A DNA stretch of 64,000 nucleotides from Homarus americanus (taxonomy: Eukaryota > Arthropoda > Malacostraca > Decapoda > Nephropidae). Position 1 is the first letter of the stretch, and each line of letters starts with the position of its first letter. Location of the stretch: NCBI RefSeq assembly GCF_018991925.1, contig NW_024735554.1, positions 1,285,530-1,349,529 of the forward strand. The letters run 5' to 3'. The translations under genes were made by a program, and so were the position numbers. The notes beneath the pieces were generated by a model that saw nothing but the letters and a program-made list of their open reading frames with translations, ran no database searches and was not told where the DNA came from. Positions 1 to 12,589 of the stretch are shown piece by piece.

Positions 1-1490
1 GAACCATACCAACGTTACCTTCCACCCAGACAGCCCACCATGTCCCTGCAGGCACATAATATTAGCTCAGTATGATGTTATGAACATACGAGTACTGTAT
101 ACAATACAATCAACACCCCTACACTCAAAGGAAGTATTCAGTAATGGTAATAATCAACATCGTCCTCCCGTAAACGAGGAGGATTGGGTTTATTTACTTC
201 GTCTCCAGCAGGACATATGTTAACATTATACAGCCTCGTAGAGTGACACACATATAAACGGTAAACTTGTTCTACTTTCGGCACTTAACCTGAAGCTCGT
301 TTATCCATTCACTTCCAGAGACTGAAAACGCTGTCTCACTTTCTTTAGGTGTTAAAAGTTAAACCTTGAAGATGAAAGGCACTCAGGTGGGTTTAGGAAT
401 TCCTTGCACTTGAACTCGCTGTTTATGTTTCTCTTTGTGAATTAGGTTTTTGTGCCTCAACCTCCGTATTTGTTCCTTGGCCACTAGGAGTTTCAACCTC
501 ACTTCGCACTAGGACTATTAGCTTACCGCGTCATTGAGTCGTCTTCTGCTCCTCTAGCGTCCACGTTACGACAAGAATATTTCAGAGTTACTAACCAATC
601 GAATCTTGTTGTTTGAAGATAATAGCTGGAAGCTTTGATATTGAAACGCTGATAAACATATAAACTTTGTGACGAATATCATTACGATAAAGGATTCCTG
701 CCCAGGTAAATTTTAATAAGAAGAAAGCTACCATTTTTTCATGCAGTAAAATACCAACAAAAGGCCAAGATCCAATAAAGATTACGAGCTTTCAGAGGCA
801 CAATTCTTCCGGGATAAGTTTGCAATAGAAAGTGAAAATTTAAATTAATAAAATCTAGAAAACAAAAGCTTCAAGCCAACCAGGTGCTCTTTGATCCCCT
901 AACAAGTTTTCAAAAACAACCATAAAAAATATAATCTTCTGAGGCAATCATATAAAAGTTTAAGATCTTGCCTGTACACAAATCCCGAGCTAAGACGTAC
1001 ACGATCTAAATATTCGTCTCCATAAACAAAACTATAACATAGTTGTGAAATAAATTGGTAAAAACATCGTAACCAATTAATTACATGCCATAGGAGAACC
1101 ATTGACACTTCAGGAAAAAATCTTTCAAAAGCCGATGGTTATAAGACTAAACAAAGAGAAGAGACGAGACAAATAAGCTCACAGACCAGCTTGGTTCCCA
1201 TCATCCCACAAGATCCAAGGTAAGATTTTATCTCTCAACATCTCATTCCAGTGAGGGTAAACAGTTTCCCTCGCCTTGATTGCTTACCAGTTGTGTTACG
1301 TCGTCCAACAGTTGTATTGTGCACCAAGTACGTCGTGTTGTTTTGGTTGTGTTCGGTTGTGTTGCATTGTCCACCAGTGGGTTCGAATCCTGGTGGGGTG
1401 AGTTGATTATATAAAAAAGTCCGCGTGCTTTATATATATATATATGACTGTTAAATTTTTTCTATACTCTTCGATTTTAAGTTATGTTCA
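1..1490. other. No gene recognised
   Basis: AT-rich sequence with only short open frames, none of which resembles a protein I know. A lone Pol III B-box-like string, GGTTCGAATCC, sits near 1380 inside a 7-bp inverted repeat (CCACCAG/CTGGTGG), without a convincing A box or cloverleaf. The last 150 bases are TG-rich and lead into the minisatellite that follows. Confidence 0.6.
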
Positions 1491-1683
1491 GTAGACTATT
1501 GACCACGAATGGTAGTGTTGTGGTGTTGCGGTATTGTGGTGTAGTGTTGTGTTGTGGTGTTGCAGTGTGGTGTGTTGTATTGTGATGTATTATATTGTGA
1601 TAAAATATGTTATAATGTAATGTATTTGTTGTATTAAAGTTTTCTGTTGTATTATACTAGATTTTTGAGTTGTATTTTGATAT

Positions 1684-2072
1684 GTGCTGCATGATGGCGC
1701 TATGTATTGTGCAGTGTAGTGTTGCAGGATGTATTATGGCGTTGTGTATTGTGCAGTGTAGTGTTGCAGGATGTATTATGGCGTTGTGTATTGTGCAGTG
1801 TAGTGTTGCAGGATGTATTATGGCGCTGTGTATTGTGCAGTGTAGTGTTGCAGGATGTATTATGGCGTTGTGTATTGTGCGGTAGTGTTGCAGGATGTAT
1901 TATGGCGTTGTGTATTGTGCAGTGTAGGTTGCAGGATGTATTATGGTTGTGTATTAGTGTAGTGTTGCAGGATGTATTATGGTTGTGTATTGTGCAGTGT
2001 AGTGTTGCAGGATGTATTATGGCGTTGTGTATTGCAGTGTAGTGTTGCAGGATGTATTATGGGTTGTGTATT
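1684..2072. repeat. 42-bp minisatellite (about 9 units)
   Basis: Tandem units of about 42 bp built on a GTGTTGCAGGATGTATTATG core. The first five are nearly perfect, then units lose 2 to 8 bases. Because 42 is divisible by three, two frames stay open and give periodic cysteine-rich peptides; these are a by-product of the repeat, not evidence of a protein. The identical array is at 47405-47793. Confidence 0.9.
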
Positions 2073-2399
2073 ATGTAATGGTACTAATGATAGTATGGTA
2101 GTATATTAATATGTTTGTAAGTGTAATAAGAGGTATAATGCAATGGTTAGTTACTTATATTAGTCTGATAGTTCTCGTGATGATATTATCTTATTTAATC
2201 ATCCTATTAAAACTATGACTTGAAATTGTGTTTTTCACTTTAAAGAATCCAATCTCTTCCTCTTCAATACGTCTGGAAATATTCATCCGTTTTAACACGC
2301 AATGTCTGAGATTCACAGCGGTATTGATTTACTTTTGTTAACTCAATATTTTGTGTTATTTTTTGTGGTTGTTCTTGTTATTGTTTTCTTGTGTTTGGT

Positions 2400-2765
2400 T
2401 TGTTGTTATTTATTGTGGTTTTGATTATTGTTTTCGTGATCTTTGTTGTTATTATTATTTTTTACGATTTCTTATCCATGAAAATCCCGATTATTATTAT
2501 TATTTTTATTTTTTTAATTTCCTATGATTTTACTTGTTTTATTTTGTTCTCTATCTGTTTTCCTCTTATTGGCCTATCTTTCTCCTCTTTATCCTCTCTT
2601 TCTACCTCTTTTCTCTCCTCACCAGCCTTCCTCTTTCTCCACCTCATCTCCTACCCATCTCCTTTCTAATCTTTCCTCCTCATTAGTTTCTTCTTTCTTT
2701 CTCCTCTTTCTATTCTTGCATGACCTTAAGCTTTTCAAGACTTTCGTTTATCTCTCTCTCGATTT
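2400..2765. other. T-rich then pyrimidine-rich tract
   Basis: Strand-asymmetric T-rich DNA (2330-2520) passes into CT-rich DNA (2550-2765). The open frames over it encode only Ile/Leu/Phe/Ser low-complexity peptides and look like shadows of base composition. Confidence 0.6.
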
Positions 2766-2775
2766 ATTTTACCTT

Positions 2776-2778
<3 letters not shown>

Positions 2779-2872
<94 letters not shown>
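2779..2872. repeat. AT microsatellite
   Basis: About 94 bp of uninterrupted AT dinucleotide. The copy at 48500-48593 has the same length, which is important for judging the large repeat. Confidence 0.98.
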
Positions 2873-2874
<2 letters not shown>

Positions 2875-4700
2875 TCTATTTCCTTTCACTCGCTATATAT
2901 TTCTCTCACTCTCTTTTTTTCGTGTGCCAATTTCCTGAATGACCCGAGCCTTTCTGGATGCAAATGTTTTCTTTTGGTTGTATATGTTTGCATCACCTCC
3001 AGGCACGCACCAACAATAAAAGGAACACTGGTGACCAAAGCTTAAACAAGTAGCTCAGAGACACTATAATTACCCAAGACATGACCTTTTGACCGCAGGT
3101 GTGGAGTTATAATGAAAAAGCTACCTTAGTTAAATCACGACCTTAAAGACAGCCTATACCAGGAAACGTCTTTTTGAGTTATGGAAGTTAGTTTATGTGT
3201 ATGTAATGGCTTGGTTATTAAGAGAGAAAGAGTTGGGTTTTGAATCATTAGAGAGTATGAGTTAAGTATTCCCCAAATAGGTCGTTTGTAATGGTAACTA
3301 CACAAGAGGTAGTTTAAGTCAAGGATTATTACAGAGACAGTGAGGTAGCTCCTTAAGAGGCCATAAGTCACAGTGGTTCAGTTAGTCACAATAATTCCGC
3401 GTTAGTCGGCTATATGTTAAAAGATAGAATCAGCCATGAAACTAAAGCTTACTATTACTGAATGATGGTGCAGGACTGACTGGTATTCAAGAAAATACTT
3501 ATACGTATTAAAAGCCGTACTGTTCGTAATTTTAAGTAGTGATTTTAAGTGTATGATCTTATTAGTATACTTAACGTTGGTTCGGAACTGCTTTTAATTT
3601 AGATATAATTTTTTTCACGAGTTTCTATCTCATAATTTCAAGTATTGATGTCATGTGCAAGATTTCAGTGTACACATATAATGACTTTAATTGTTGCAGA
3701 GATACATTATAAATCAGCATTAACGTAACACAAATATTCCAGAAATGTGAGTGTGGACCAGTTTAGTCACTACATAAGTCGAGAATTTAGTCTGAAAATT
3801 TATCCAAGGTGTTGGTGTGCCACAGTATGTTCGTTCATGTGAGGAAACTGTCCACCAAGTGACTCTTACTAACACTGAGCAAGGCGCACCAAAGACTATT
3901 AGTTCCCGACACAGTCTTTTCCCAAGAGGTTTTACACCAGTAACTGCCATAACGCCGGGCTGGTGGCCTCCTAAAAGCCTCTACGAGACTACCACCACCG
4001 TGTGTAGGTGTTAATCCTTACGTAATGGACAGATTCACCCCATCAATAGGTCACCTGGGCTACTTATCGCCCCAAGAGCGTATTAGACTGTTAATTACTG
4101 AAGCGACAACATTACTTAACCTTTTTTTCTAATAATCACTGCACTATAGATCACCCAAGACTAGCCTCATTACTCAGCTATAACTTACACGTCACCTACA
4201 GTATATTTACTACGAGAACGTCTTGGTGGTTGTGCCTGAACTGTGTCCACGGGATTTACCACCTGAGCTCCACCCACATCAGTGCCCCCATCTTATAGAT
4301 CACCCACAACTTCCTAGTTTCCTCTTTAACTATATAAAACTAAAATACAGATTGAGGTGTTCACTGGCGATAAAGAAAACGGTGTTGCGGTCATCACTCT
4401 TTACACACATACACACACAATCCTTTGTTACATGTCTCTCTATTAAGTTACCTGTCATAGGAAGCTCAGGTATCATCAGAATATTATTAGTGTATCCTTT
4501 ACTGTATTTAAGTATGATAGGAATATTTACATCATTATAATATGTCGTCGTTTCCGAGACACTAAGATGAAAAACTACTTCCATCACGGTACGACAACAA
4601 CACCGACCAAAATATTGCTTTTCCCAGGTGATTTATTCTTGACAGTTATATTACTTCTGCCATTGATTTATTAGTGTCCAGGAAAACATAGGAGGAGTCA
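2873..4700. other. No gene recognised
   Basis: Ordinary AT-rich sequence. Both strands have a 65 to 76-codon open frame at about 3720-4014, but the product resembles no family I know and has no splice or promoter context. I see nothing else. Confidence 0.55.
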
Positions 4701-4707
4701 CACTACT

Positions 4708-5236
4708 CTCCTCCATCAACTCTCCAACACTTCCCCAACACTTCCCTAACGTTACCTTCCCTGACACTTCCCAACACTTCCATCACCTATCCAATAATTC
4801 AACACTTTCATCAACTTCCAACATCCTAACACTATCCCAAATCTTTAACATTCCAAAATCCTAACACTCATCAACTCTCCAACACGTCCAACACTATCCC
4901 AACATCTTTCAACACATCAACACATCCCAACACTCCCCATCAACTTCAACACATCCCTAACACTCCCCATCAACTCTCAACACATCCCTAACACTATCCC
5001 AACATCTTCAACACATTCCCAACACATCCCTAACACTTCCCCATCAACTCTCCAACACATCCCTAACACTATCCCAACATCTTTCAACACATTCCCAACA
5101 CATCCCTAACACTCATCAACTTCAACATCCCAACACTATCCCAACATCTTCAACACATTCCCAACACATCCCTAACACTCCCCATCAACTCTCCAACACA
5201 TCCCCAACACTTACCCAACATTTCCTCAACACTCTT
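4708..5236. repeat. Degenerate C/A-rich minisatellite
   Basis: About 530 bp of imperfect tandem units made of strings such as AACACATCCCTAACAC, CATCAACTCTCC and ATCCCAACATCTTC. Almost no G on the plus strand. Unit length varies because of deletions. The identical tract is at 50429-50957. Confidence 0.85.
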
Positions 5237-7170
5237 CCGGAGATACTTCAACGGCTCACCTCTACTAATATGGCAATACATCTCACTCTAATCCAGTATA
5301 TAAATAATACATAAAGTTCTAACCTAATTTTAATTGTTGATGGACTTGTGTAATTATTAATATTATTAGGCGCAGAAGGACCCAAGATATTGAAGTGCAG
5401 TAATATATCATTAAAATATAGTTCACAAACACACACTCAACTTAGGGCACCAATGTTGACCTGATCTTTGGAATGAATCTGTTTTAATACTTCAGCCTCT
5501 TTGTCTGTCAACATTAATATGCACAAGAAGGCGTAAATAAATGTGTTCTTGTAAATAAAACACTTGGATAATGCTCACGTAAATAGAACACTGAGGTAAT
5601 TGTGTTTATCTTTGTTCGTGATGCTTACCCAATTATTAACATATAAATGAACTGTTTAATATTGCAAACATGATCCTACATTGATAATTAGCTTTGTAAT
5701 CTAGTCTGAAATGAAGAGGAAAATAATGATACTGTCAGCATTTTTTTAATTAGGTAAAGGTTCAAACAGGCATGGTAATTAGGTAAAGGTTCAAACAGGC
5801 ATGTCAGCATTTTATTTTTATTTATTTTTATAAATTAAGTAAAGATTCAAGTGAGCATTTAATCGACAATTTCATGAGATAGTTTCCCAGAACTAACATG
5901 ACGAACACAGCTCATGAACTATAACTAGCCGTCAGTTTCTCCTATGTGAACTTTCCTCATATTTTGACTTTTATATCTAAAGTTGCTGCTAAACTTGGCT
6001 AAAACTTTCCATAAAAGTTCTTTAGGTGGCGCTCTTTCAAATTTATGTCCCACGCTATCGTATCCTGTCCAAGATAGCTGTTGTTACTTTGATAAAATGG
6101 AACAAAATTTAAATATATTTGCTTGAAACTTATTTATTTGTTTTCCTGTAAACTTGTCAAAAAAAGTTTCTGATGGTTGTCTTTCCATCTTGTGATCGAA
6201 GTAAGTGTTTTCATCCCATCCCAAGGACTGTCGACTTATTATTGCTGTGGAATAATTGCGTGTAACATTAAGCTTGGCTTGGTGCCTAATACCCTAACTG
6301 GGATATTTTTCACTCTCAATAACGACATAAACATAACCGGGTTTACCTTTAAAGTTATGTCATTCTTTATCAAAACGTACATTTGATATATTTCTATCAA
6401 TGTTCTAACTCTGTGATACTAAGACCACCAGCATATTGCCCTCAGTATTCCAGTTACTTATGCTATTTCACAATTCAACATCGTAATCTACCTCAAGCAG
6501 TTTTCCAGAGCACCTCCAAAACGCCTTCAGACAATTCAACTCTTAACACCATTATTATCTCCATGGTCTGATCATATATATTCAGAATGTTTGGAGCATC
6601 ATATAATTTTCAAGAGTTAAACGATTCCTCCAAAACAATTTCTACAATATCTCTACTGCACTTCAAAAATACATTACCTTATTCTAGATTGCAAAAGTTT
6701 CCGGTATATTTTATACATGTTATGGTATAACTCAGTATATTATCCCAGAGCTACAGTTCATACATTCATATATCGTCAAGGGTTTATCATTGACATACTG
6801 TAAATCCTGTTTCAAGAGTTACGGATTACGACAATATAATTTACCGTCTAATAATTCAATATAATCCACCGAGAACTTCCGAACAGTCATAATTATGCTC
6901 GGCACTGTGGACCCGAGACAACAATATTATAATTTATTGTCATCTACATAATCCTTCGCTAATGAGAACATCCGCGGCGATAATTACGTTGTTGTCATTA
7001 GATCTTAGTCACAGCCTCAAAGGATGATGCGGTTCTACCTCCCACGTGACCATCAAAGAGTCGGAGTGGTATCTGAGACGCTTATCAGCTTATACACGTC
7101 ATGGTAGAATGGATGTTGACAATGATACCTACCCTACCTACACCCCAGTATGTTCTCGTCAATGGTTATA
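5237..7170. other. No gene recognised; one 29-bp tandem duplication
   Basis: AT-rich with short frames only. The one local structure I see is a head-to-tail duplication of a 29-bp segment beginning TAATTAGGTAAAGG (5747-5803). Confidence 0.55.
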
Positions 7171-7172
7171 AT

Positions 7173-7173
<1 letters not shown>

Positions 7174-7212
<39 letters not shown>
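7174..7212. repeat. CA microsatellite
   Basis: About 39 bp of CA, followed by degenerate CA. Recurs at 52895-52933. Confidence 0.97.
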
Positions 7213-7216
<4 letters not shown>

Positions 7217-7443
7217 CCACACACCTCAAATTTACTACCACTTTCTCAAAATCTATGGAGTTATGATTCTAAAATATATATCAAGAGTTATGTTTTAAGG
7301 CATAGGTGTTAAGTTCAGGTTAATCTAGTCTAAGCAAGTAACATAACAGGTAATGTTGGGTGTTGTTCCCTTTAGCATTATGTTGTTGAAATTCACTTAC
7401 AGTTATCACGCTCACTAGACATTCTGCAGGTGCTACATTATGT

Positions 7444-7448
<5 letters not shown>

Positions 7449-7481
<33 letters not shown>
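7449..7481. repeat. TG microsatellite
   Basis: About 33 bp of TG, opposite in strand sense to the CA tract 240 bp upstream. Recurs at 53170-53202. Confidence 0.97.
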
Positions 7482-7483
<2 letters not shown>

Positions 7484-7870
7484 AGAGGTTGGTAGATGTA
7501 TGGTTGTGAAAATTACGGTTAATATCTAATTTCATGATTTATTTCTATTAAATACACTAAATACATATCAATAAGTATACTGTACACATATATTAGACAC
7601 ATGTTAGAGGAGTCTTGTAGTATATTTGAAAACCATCAGAAATCCTTACTGGGAATATCCTAGAGAACATAATGACGACTTATCATGGTCACGCGAATGG
7701 CCTTTGATGCTGTGGCCTTGATCTTTACTAATTGCTATATAAAGCCAGAGATTTCAGGTAAGAACAAGATTATTGAAGGTACCACAAGTGTATTTCCAGA
7801 GACTTTGATGGCAAATGCATAAGGGATCAGGTAAGAGCAATCAGGAATTACATGATTTAATAAAGGAAAA

Positions 7871-7912
7871 AGACAGACAGACAGACAGATTGACAGACAG
7901 ACAGACAGACAG
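7871..7912. repeat. GACA microsatellite
   Basis: Two runs of GACA separated by one variant unit. Recurs at 53592-53633. Confidence 0.95.
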
Positions 7913-7972
7913 ATGAGTTCAGTTCAAGGCGTAAGATGTTGAGTGAAGGATGAGAGTAATTATTAATTTGCC

Positions 7973-8227
7973 TTGAACATGGATGCATTATTTTCTGACA
8001 CATTCATACAGTACTTTTTTGACGACGCCGCGCCAGACGATTCTATTCAGTGTAAAGAGGACCCCATACACAAGAGGTTAAACGAGCTAATAATAAATGT
8101 TATTAAGAGTCTATCCTGGCTTGGGTTCAAAACTTCCTACCTTGCTGTTCGCACTCCTCACCATGTTTACCTGTGTTTCATATCACTAGCAAGTCTACGG
8201 ACTTGGCGCACCCACATTCAACTACAA

Positions 8228-8230
<3 letters not shown>
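7973..8230 (+). other. Unassigned open frame running into the AT microsatellite
   Basis: A frame of about 85 codons of normal composition precedes the AT tract, then continues only as a Tyr-Ile repeat encoded by the microsatellite. The non-repeat part has an acidic patch near residue 17 and an aromatic-rich second half. I do not recognise it. It could be a decayed transposon piece or chance; no clear splice site borders it. Same frame at 53694. Confidence 0.15.

Positions 8231-8311
<81 letters not shown>
8229..8311. repeat. AT microsatellite
   Basis: About 82 bp of uninterrupted TA dinucleotide. Same length at 53950-54032. Confidence 0.98.
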
Positions 8312-8313
<2 letters not shown>

Positions 8314-8550
8314 AATTAAAAGGTAGCTCTCTAGAACCTAGAATTGCACTGACATCCTAGTGTCATGTTTCATGCAGCCAGTCAAGGGTATAATTCTTGT
8401 GGTGGTCGGGTGTAAGCACACTTTGATGCCCAGGTATACTTTCATTGGGGATTTATCTTTGCGTCGCCTCATCCAATGTACAATTTCATGATTATGGTTT
8501 TATTGTGACAAAAACTTTAGATGACAATGTGTTTTACTGCTTTATTCCTG

Positions 8551-8795
8551 GGTATAACTGTCAGCCTTGGAGATATAACTGTCAGCCTTGAGATATAACT
8601 GTCAGCCTTGGAGATATAACAGTCAGTCTTAGAGGTATAACTACCAACCCTGGAGATATAACTGTCAGCCTTGAATAAATGTCAGTCCTGGAGATATAAC
8701 TGTCAGCCTTGGAGATATAACTGTGTCTTGGAGATATAACTGTCAGTCTTGAAATACAACTGTCAGCTTTGGAGATATAACCATGACCTTCAATA
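8551..8795. repeat. 21-bp minisatellite
   Basis: About ten imperfect units with the core GATATAACTGTCAGCCTTGG. Several units have small deletions or substitutions. Recurs at 54272-54516. Confidence 0.9.
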
Positions 8796-9288
8796 AATAT
8801 ATATCACTAACAGACAGACACACCACATATACAGTACAGTTACCATTGATCTAAATATAATCCACTTCACGTCTGATATGATGCGGGTAAAGATAATTTC
8901 TGTCATTCTCTACTATGGTTATTCAAATTGGCTTAAACAGATAATGAAAAAAATATGTTAAAGATCAATATTTTAGTACAATCACGACATTACTGTAATT
9001 GTTTGTATAATAATTAAGTTACAATTAAGTTTATTTCATACCAGTGTAAAATTACAAGTATCGCCAACTGCCCGTGTTAATGTTACCTGTCGGTGTGCAA
9101 GTAAGTCAGAGAAGATAACGTTGGTTTATATAACTCTGGTATTATGCTCCGTGTGGGGGTATATGTTTAGTCTGAAATGTTAGACGTGTTTTCCAGTGCC
9201 TTGTCAGATTTATATATCTGAATAGGAACCAAACAAAGTTAAATATTAATCTCATATGCAAATTAATTTTTTTGAATATAACCCACAG

Positions 9289-9354
9289 TTGGAAGAATTG
9301 GTAAAGGTTCGTGATCAGCTGAGAGCAACACTGGAGGCTGTGTGTGCTGAGATT
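9289..9354 (+). CDS. Candidate 66-bp internal exon encoding a coiled-coil segment
   Basis: The segment is bounded by a pyrimidine-containing acceptor ending CCCACAG and a consensus donor GTAAGT. It is 66 bp, exactly 22 codons, phase 0 at both ends. Only this frame is open: the other two contain stops, and the used frame meets TGA at 9367 just beyond the donor. The peptide begins LEELVKVRDQLRATLEAV and is a clean amphipathic helix, with hydrophobic residues at 1, 4, 11, 15, 18 and 22 and Arg at 8, matching a coiled-coil a/d heptad. I cannot name the parent protein. If real, the surrounding kilobases are intron. Phases fit the candidate exons at 29035 and 30800 on the same strand. A chance open segment remains possible at this length. 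Confidence 0.45.
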
Positions 9355-9359
9355 GTAAG

Positions 9360-10560
9360 TAGGAGATGAAAGTCCTTGCCCAGTACAACACAAAGAAAGC
9401 AACACTCGCAGCATAAAGACCTCGGCTGTCTAGGAGCGAGAGAAGGGGAATTGGAGAGACTTAGTTTCAGTAGATCACAGGACCCAACAAGTTCCTGGAA
9501 GTGGGTTCAGTCATCGTCGTCACCGTAACAGTGTCATTATCTGGGTCATTACCTGGCCTGATCACCTCTCAGCTTGTCATCGCTTCCTCTCATGTTCGTG
9601 CTGAGCGACGGCCCGTAACATTACACGACACACCTTTGATGACTTTGTAAATAAGTTGACAGAATGTTTAATTAAGAGAATGAGCGAAAGACAGGCAGCT
9701 AGATAAAGTAAGGCAGCGATACACAGACCGCAAGGCAGAGTTAAAGAGAGATAGATAGCTAGAGAGAGAGAGGAAGGGGTTGAGGAGATGAAGGGTGCGG
9801 CAAGTAGCATGCTATCTACAGCCATCCATCTCTAACTTTGTCTTGTAATCTGTGTATCTTGTTTTCGTTGTCTTGCTGCCTATCTTTCGCTCATTCTCTT
9901 TTAAACATTTTATGAAGTCATTTACAAAAATTACCAAAGCGTGTTGTGTAATGTACCTACGTATCCCAGCAAGAACAGAGAGACTGTTGTATACCATCCC
10001 TAGTACCCACTTTTCCAGTAGAGTAACCCCAAACACTAGGTCGATCACCTCGCCGCCACCTGACCATCTGATGCGCTATACTGTCATGTAACTTCACGAC
10101 GATGTACGGCCGATTACCCAATGTGAACCCACTGTAAGGAGCCAGAAGATGAAGAACTCGTGGAAATGATAATGATAATAATAATAATGCTGAGCGATTG
10201 CAGATTCGATTTGCTTTTCATAGAAATTTTGTGTTCTGCGAATTGACGAAATTTGTAGTCTAGTCTCATAACTTGGAAATCAAATAAAAATATTCTTCCT
10301 TATCAACTGCAGTGTTAATATACTGATAGTTGAACGTGATAATTATTAATACATGGAGAAATAGATCAAATTCGTATCCTTAGAAAATAAATGTACAATA
10401 AGGTAAGATGAGGAGTGATAAACTTGAGTAGAGACAAAATTATTACATTTAAAGAAATCAAAAGAAATGTAATCTTCCTTCTTCCTCTGTTACTTGATTT
10501 TTTCTTTAATAAGATGAGAAGGAGAGAAGGTCATTGAGAAATAAGTGTGAGAGGGTGAGA
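9360..10560. other. No gene recognised
   Basis: Short frames on both strands (for example 9577-9825 minus) are mostly hydrophobic or low complexity. There is a GA-rich stretch at 9690-9780 and a short TAA/GATAA run near 10168-10190. I see nothing with a family signature. Confidence 0.55.
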
Positions 10561-10564
10561 AAGG

Positions 10565-10566
<2 letters not shown>

Positions 10567-10620
<54 letters not shown>
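10567..10620. repeat. CA microsatellite
   Basis: About 54 bp of pure CA. Same length at 56288-56341. Confidence 0.98.
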
Positions 10621-10622
<2 letters not shown>

Positions 10623-11104
10623 TAGAAATAGACACAAATTGAGATTAAGAGGAGCGAGGCAGGTTGTCCCAACACGTGGGTGCCATCAATAACTGGAGGA
10701 GATATCAAAGTGGTGAAGCGCGCCTGGGGTGATGATGCCTCTTGTGGCCTGGCCTGCCCCATGTGGGTTTGATTATTCCTGTTACTTTTTCACTGTTAAC
10801 CCATTTATCAAAACATATCGTCATCAAATGTTTCTTAATACAAAATTAGTGTAACTATTTGTTATGGTTTTTGCTTTTTATAAATTAGATATTTTGTGGA
10901 GTTGAGAAATGAAAATCATTTGTTTAAACTAGCTGTCGGTTAAAGTGATGTAATTAACCGTGCGTGTTCCTGGGAAGACATATGTGATAGCTGTCTCTAT
11001 ACGTCGATAAACCAAAGAAATATTTATAGTTATCCCGTATTTGCTCTTACCTACAGTAACGGCACTCGGATTTTGTTGTTTGTTGTTGGGTTGTTTATCA
11101 GCCC

Positions 11105-12000
11105 TGGTTGAGCTGCCTTCAAAAGCATGTGCTACCGCTGGATCCTCCAGTCTCTTGGTGTGAATGCCTTCTTCGAGGCTTGTTACCTGCCGTTTTGAGG
11201 TGACATGAAGGAGAGTTTGGCCTTGACGAGCCGATATTCTGTGTCACAGTAATCTGAGCCACGCATGGCTCAGGTGATGACGATATCTCGGCTCTCCTTT
11301 CTGACAATGTTATAGTCAATGAGATGCCAATGTTTGGACCGTGGGTGTTGCCAAGAACCCTTGAACTTATCGGCCTGCCTAAACAAGGTATTGGTGACAG
11401 TGAGGTTGTGTTCAGCAGACCTGCTGAAGAGAAGTAGGCCGTTGTTATTACACTTGCCTACCTGTTTCTCCCAATGATTCCCTGCCATATGTCAGCATCT
11501 TCCAACTCTGGCATTGAAGTCACCTAGAGCACAACCTTATCTTCTCTATAGAGGTTAGCTCTCTCAAAAACTCGGCGTAAAAGGACCCGTGATGATTTCC
11601 TCTGCATCCAGTGTTGGGGCGTATGCACTGATGATTCAATGATCGGAGACATGAGGCGCCTTGATCCCTACAGGCTTCAGTTAGCCAATGCAGGATGGAT
11701 TGGCGAACGGCAAAGCCAACCCGTAAATACAGTTCCTCTCCACAGCAGGTTTACCCTTCCAGAAGAAGGTACAGCCGGACTCCTGTTCTGTGAGTCGACC
11801 CCGTCTGGGAGCCTGGACTCACTAATGGCTGCTATGTCGATGCTATACCTAGATAGCTTTTGCCACAAGGGCACTTTTTTCAGGATGGTCATTTGGGCCA
11901 GTATCCAGAAGGGTCCTGACATTCCATGCCGCGACCTTAAGGGGTTGTTTAGTTTGTTTTTGCTTTGATCTGTGATTATGATTGTTTTCGATAGCATAAG
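11105..12000 (-). pseudogene. Decayed non-LTR retrotransposon endonuclease (APE type)
   Basis: Read on the minus strand, this is the N-terminal apurinic-type endonuclease domain of a LINE, the kind often mislabelled craniofacial development protein 2-like. Recognisable blocks in order: RYSIDIAAISESRLPDG (near 11880), a degraded version of the catalytic GDFNAR block with an in-frame stop (near 11530), DADIWQGIIGRN (near 11490), NNNGLLLFSRSAEHNLTVTN (near 11430), HPRSKHWHLIDY (near 11330), and DYCDTEYRLVKAKLSF (near 11230), where the family normally has the catalytic Asp-His of its SDH motif and here has Glu-Tyr. At least three frameshifts and several stops separate the blocks, and no reverse transcriptase follows, so it is a dead 5' fragment. 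Sequence to 12060 may be its former 5' UTR. An identical copy is at 56826-57721. Confidence 0.85.
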
Positions 12001-12059
12001 AATGACCTTACTGGTGCGGTTGACCAGTCTGGTTGATGTTTTAGGCAGCCTATGTTTAG

Positions 12060-12531
12060 GGCACCTTTTCTAACTCCCTCCCCATGTGGGTAAGCAGAGG
12101 CTCGAAAGGGCTGCTCAGTCGCACAGACAGAACCAGATTTCACTGCTGCCTAGATCCCAGTACATAACAACCATCTTATCTGTGCCGCCCATGTGCAGAG
12201 TTGTGACTAGAGACTCCTGGCAGGCATCTCTATCTGTCCCTGTCGCCATCTCCGTCGCCATAGGACATTTGGGGGATAGGGTTTGATAAAGATGATAAGT
12301 ATGATGAACTGGATGATGGCTGCGCATGAGTTGATTTATGTGGTGAGGCAGGAGTGCATGTACTTTGCAATGACTGGAGAGAGGAGGTGCAATGGACTGC
12401 TGATAGCGCAGTTTGTTGGGTTTCGCCTTTGTAGCCTGTCCATCTTGCATTGCTTTCATCCACCGAGATAGTAGTTGGGCTCCCATGTTGGTCACCTCTT
12501 CCGCCTATTCCGTCGTTGGGGTTCTACTGGA

Positions 12532-12535
<4 letters not shown>
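12060..12535. other. No gene recognised between LINE fragments
   Basis: Overlapping frames of 62 to 126 codons on both strands, without a convincing family. It lies directly upstream, in minus-strand sense, of the decayed endonuclease and may be old 5' UTR of that element or an unrelated insertion. Confidence 0.4.

Positions 12536-12542
<7 letters not shown>

Positions 12543-12588
<46 letters not shown>
12543..12588. repeat. CA microsatellite, left flank of LINE fragment
   Basis: A CG-rich GCGCGCG start (12534-12541) is followed by about 46 bp of CA. The LINE fragment starts immediately afterwards. Recurs at 58264-58309. Confidence 0.97.

Positions 12589-12589
<1 letters not shown>

Noticed and set aside
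1355..1405. tRNA gene
   Set aside because: Only a B-box-like string with a local inverted repeat; no A box and no cloverleaf.
1670..2042. Cysteine-rich periodic ORFs over the 42-bp repeat
   Set aside because: Two overlapping frames stay open because the unit length is divisible by three; no start context or family support.
2391..3045. Membrane-protein-like ORFs of 92 and 173 codons
   Set aside because: Hydrophobicity comes from T-rich and CT-rich DNA, and the longer frame runs through the AT microsatellite.
11639..11968. 109-codon plus-strand ORF
   Set aside because: Antisense shadow of the LINE endonuclease, which has clear family blocks on the minus strand.
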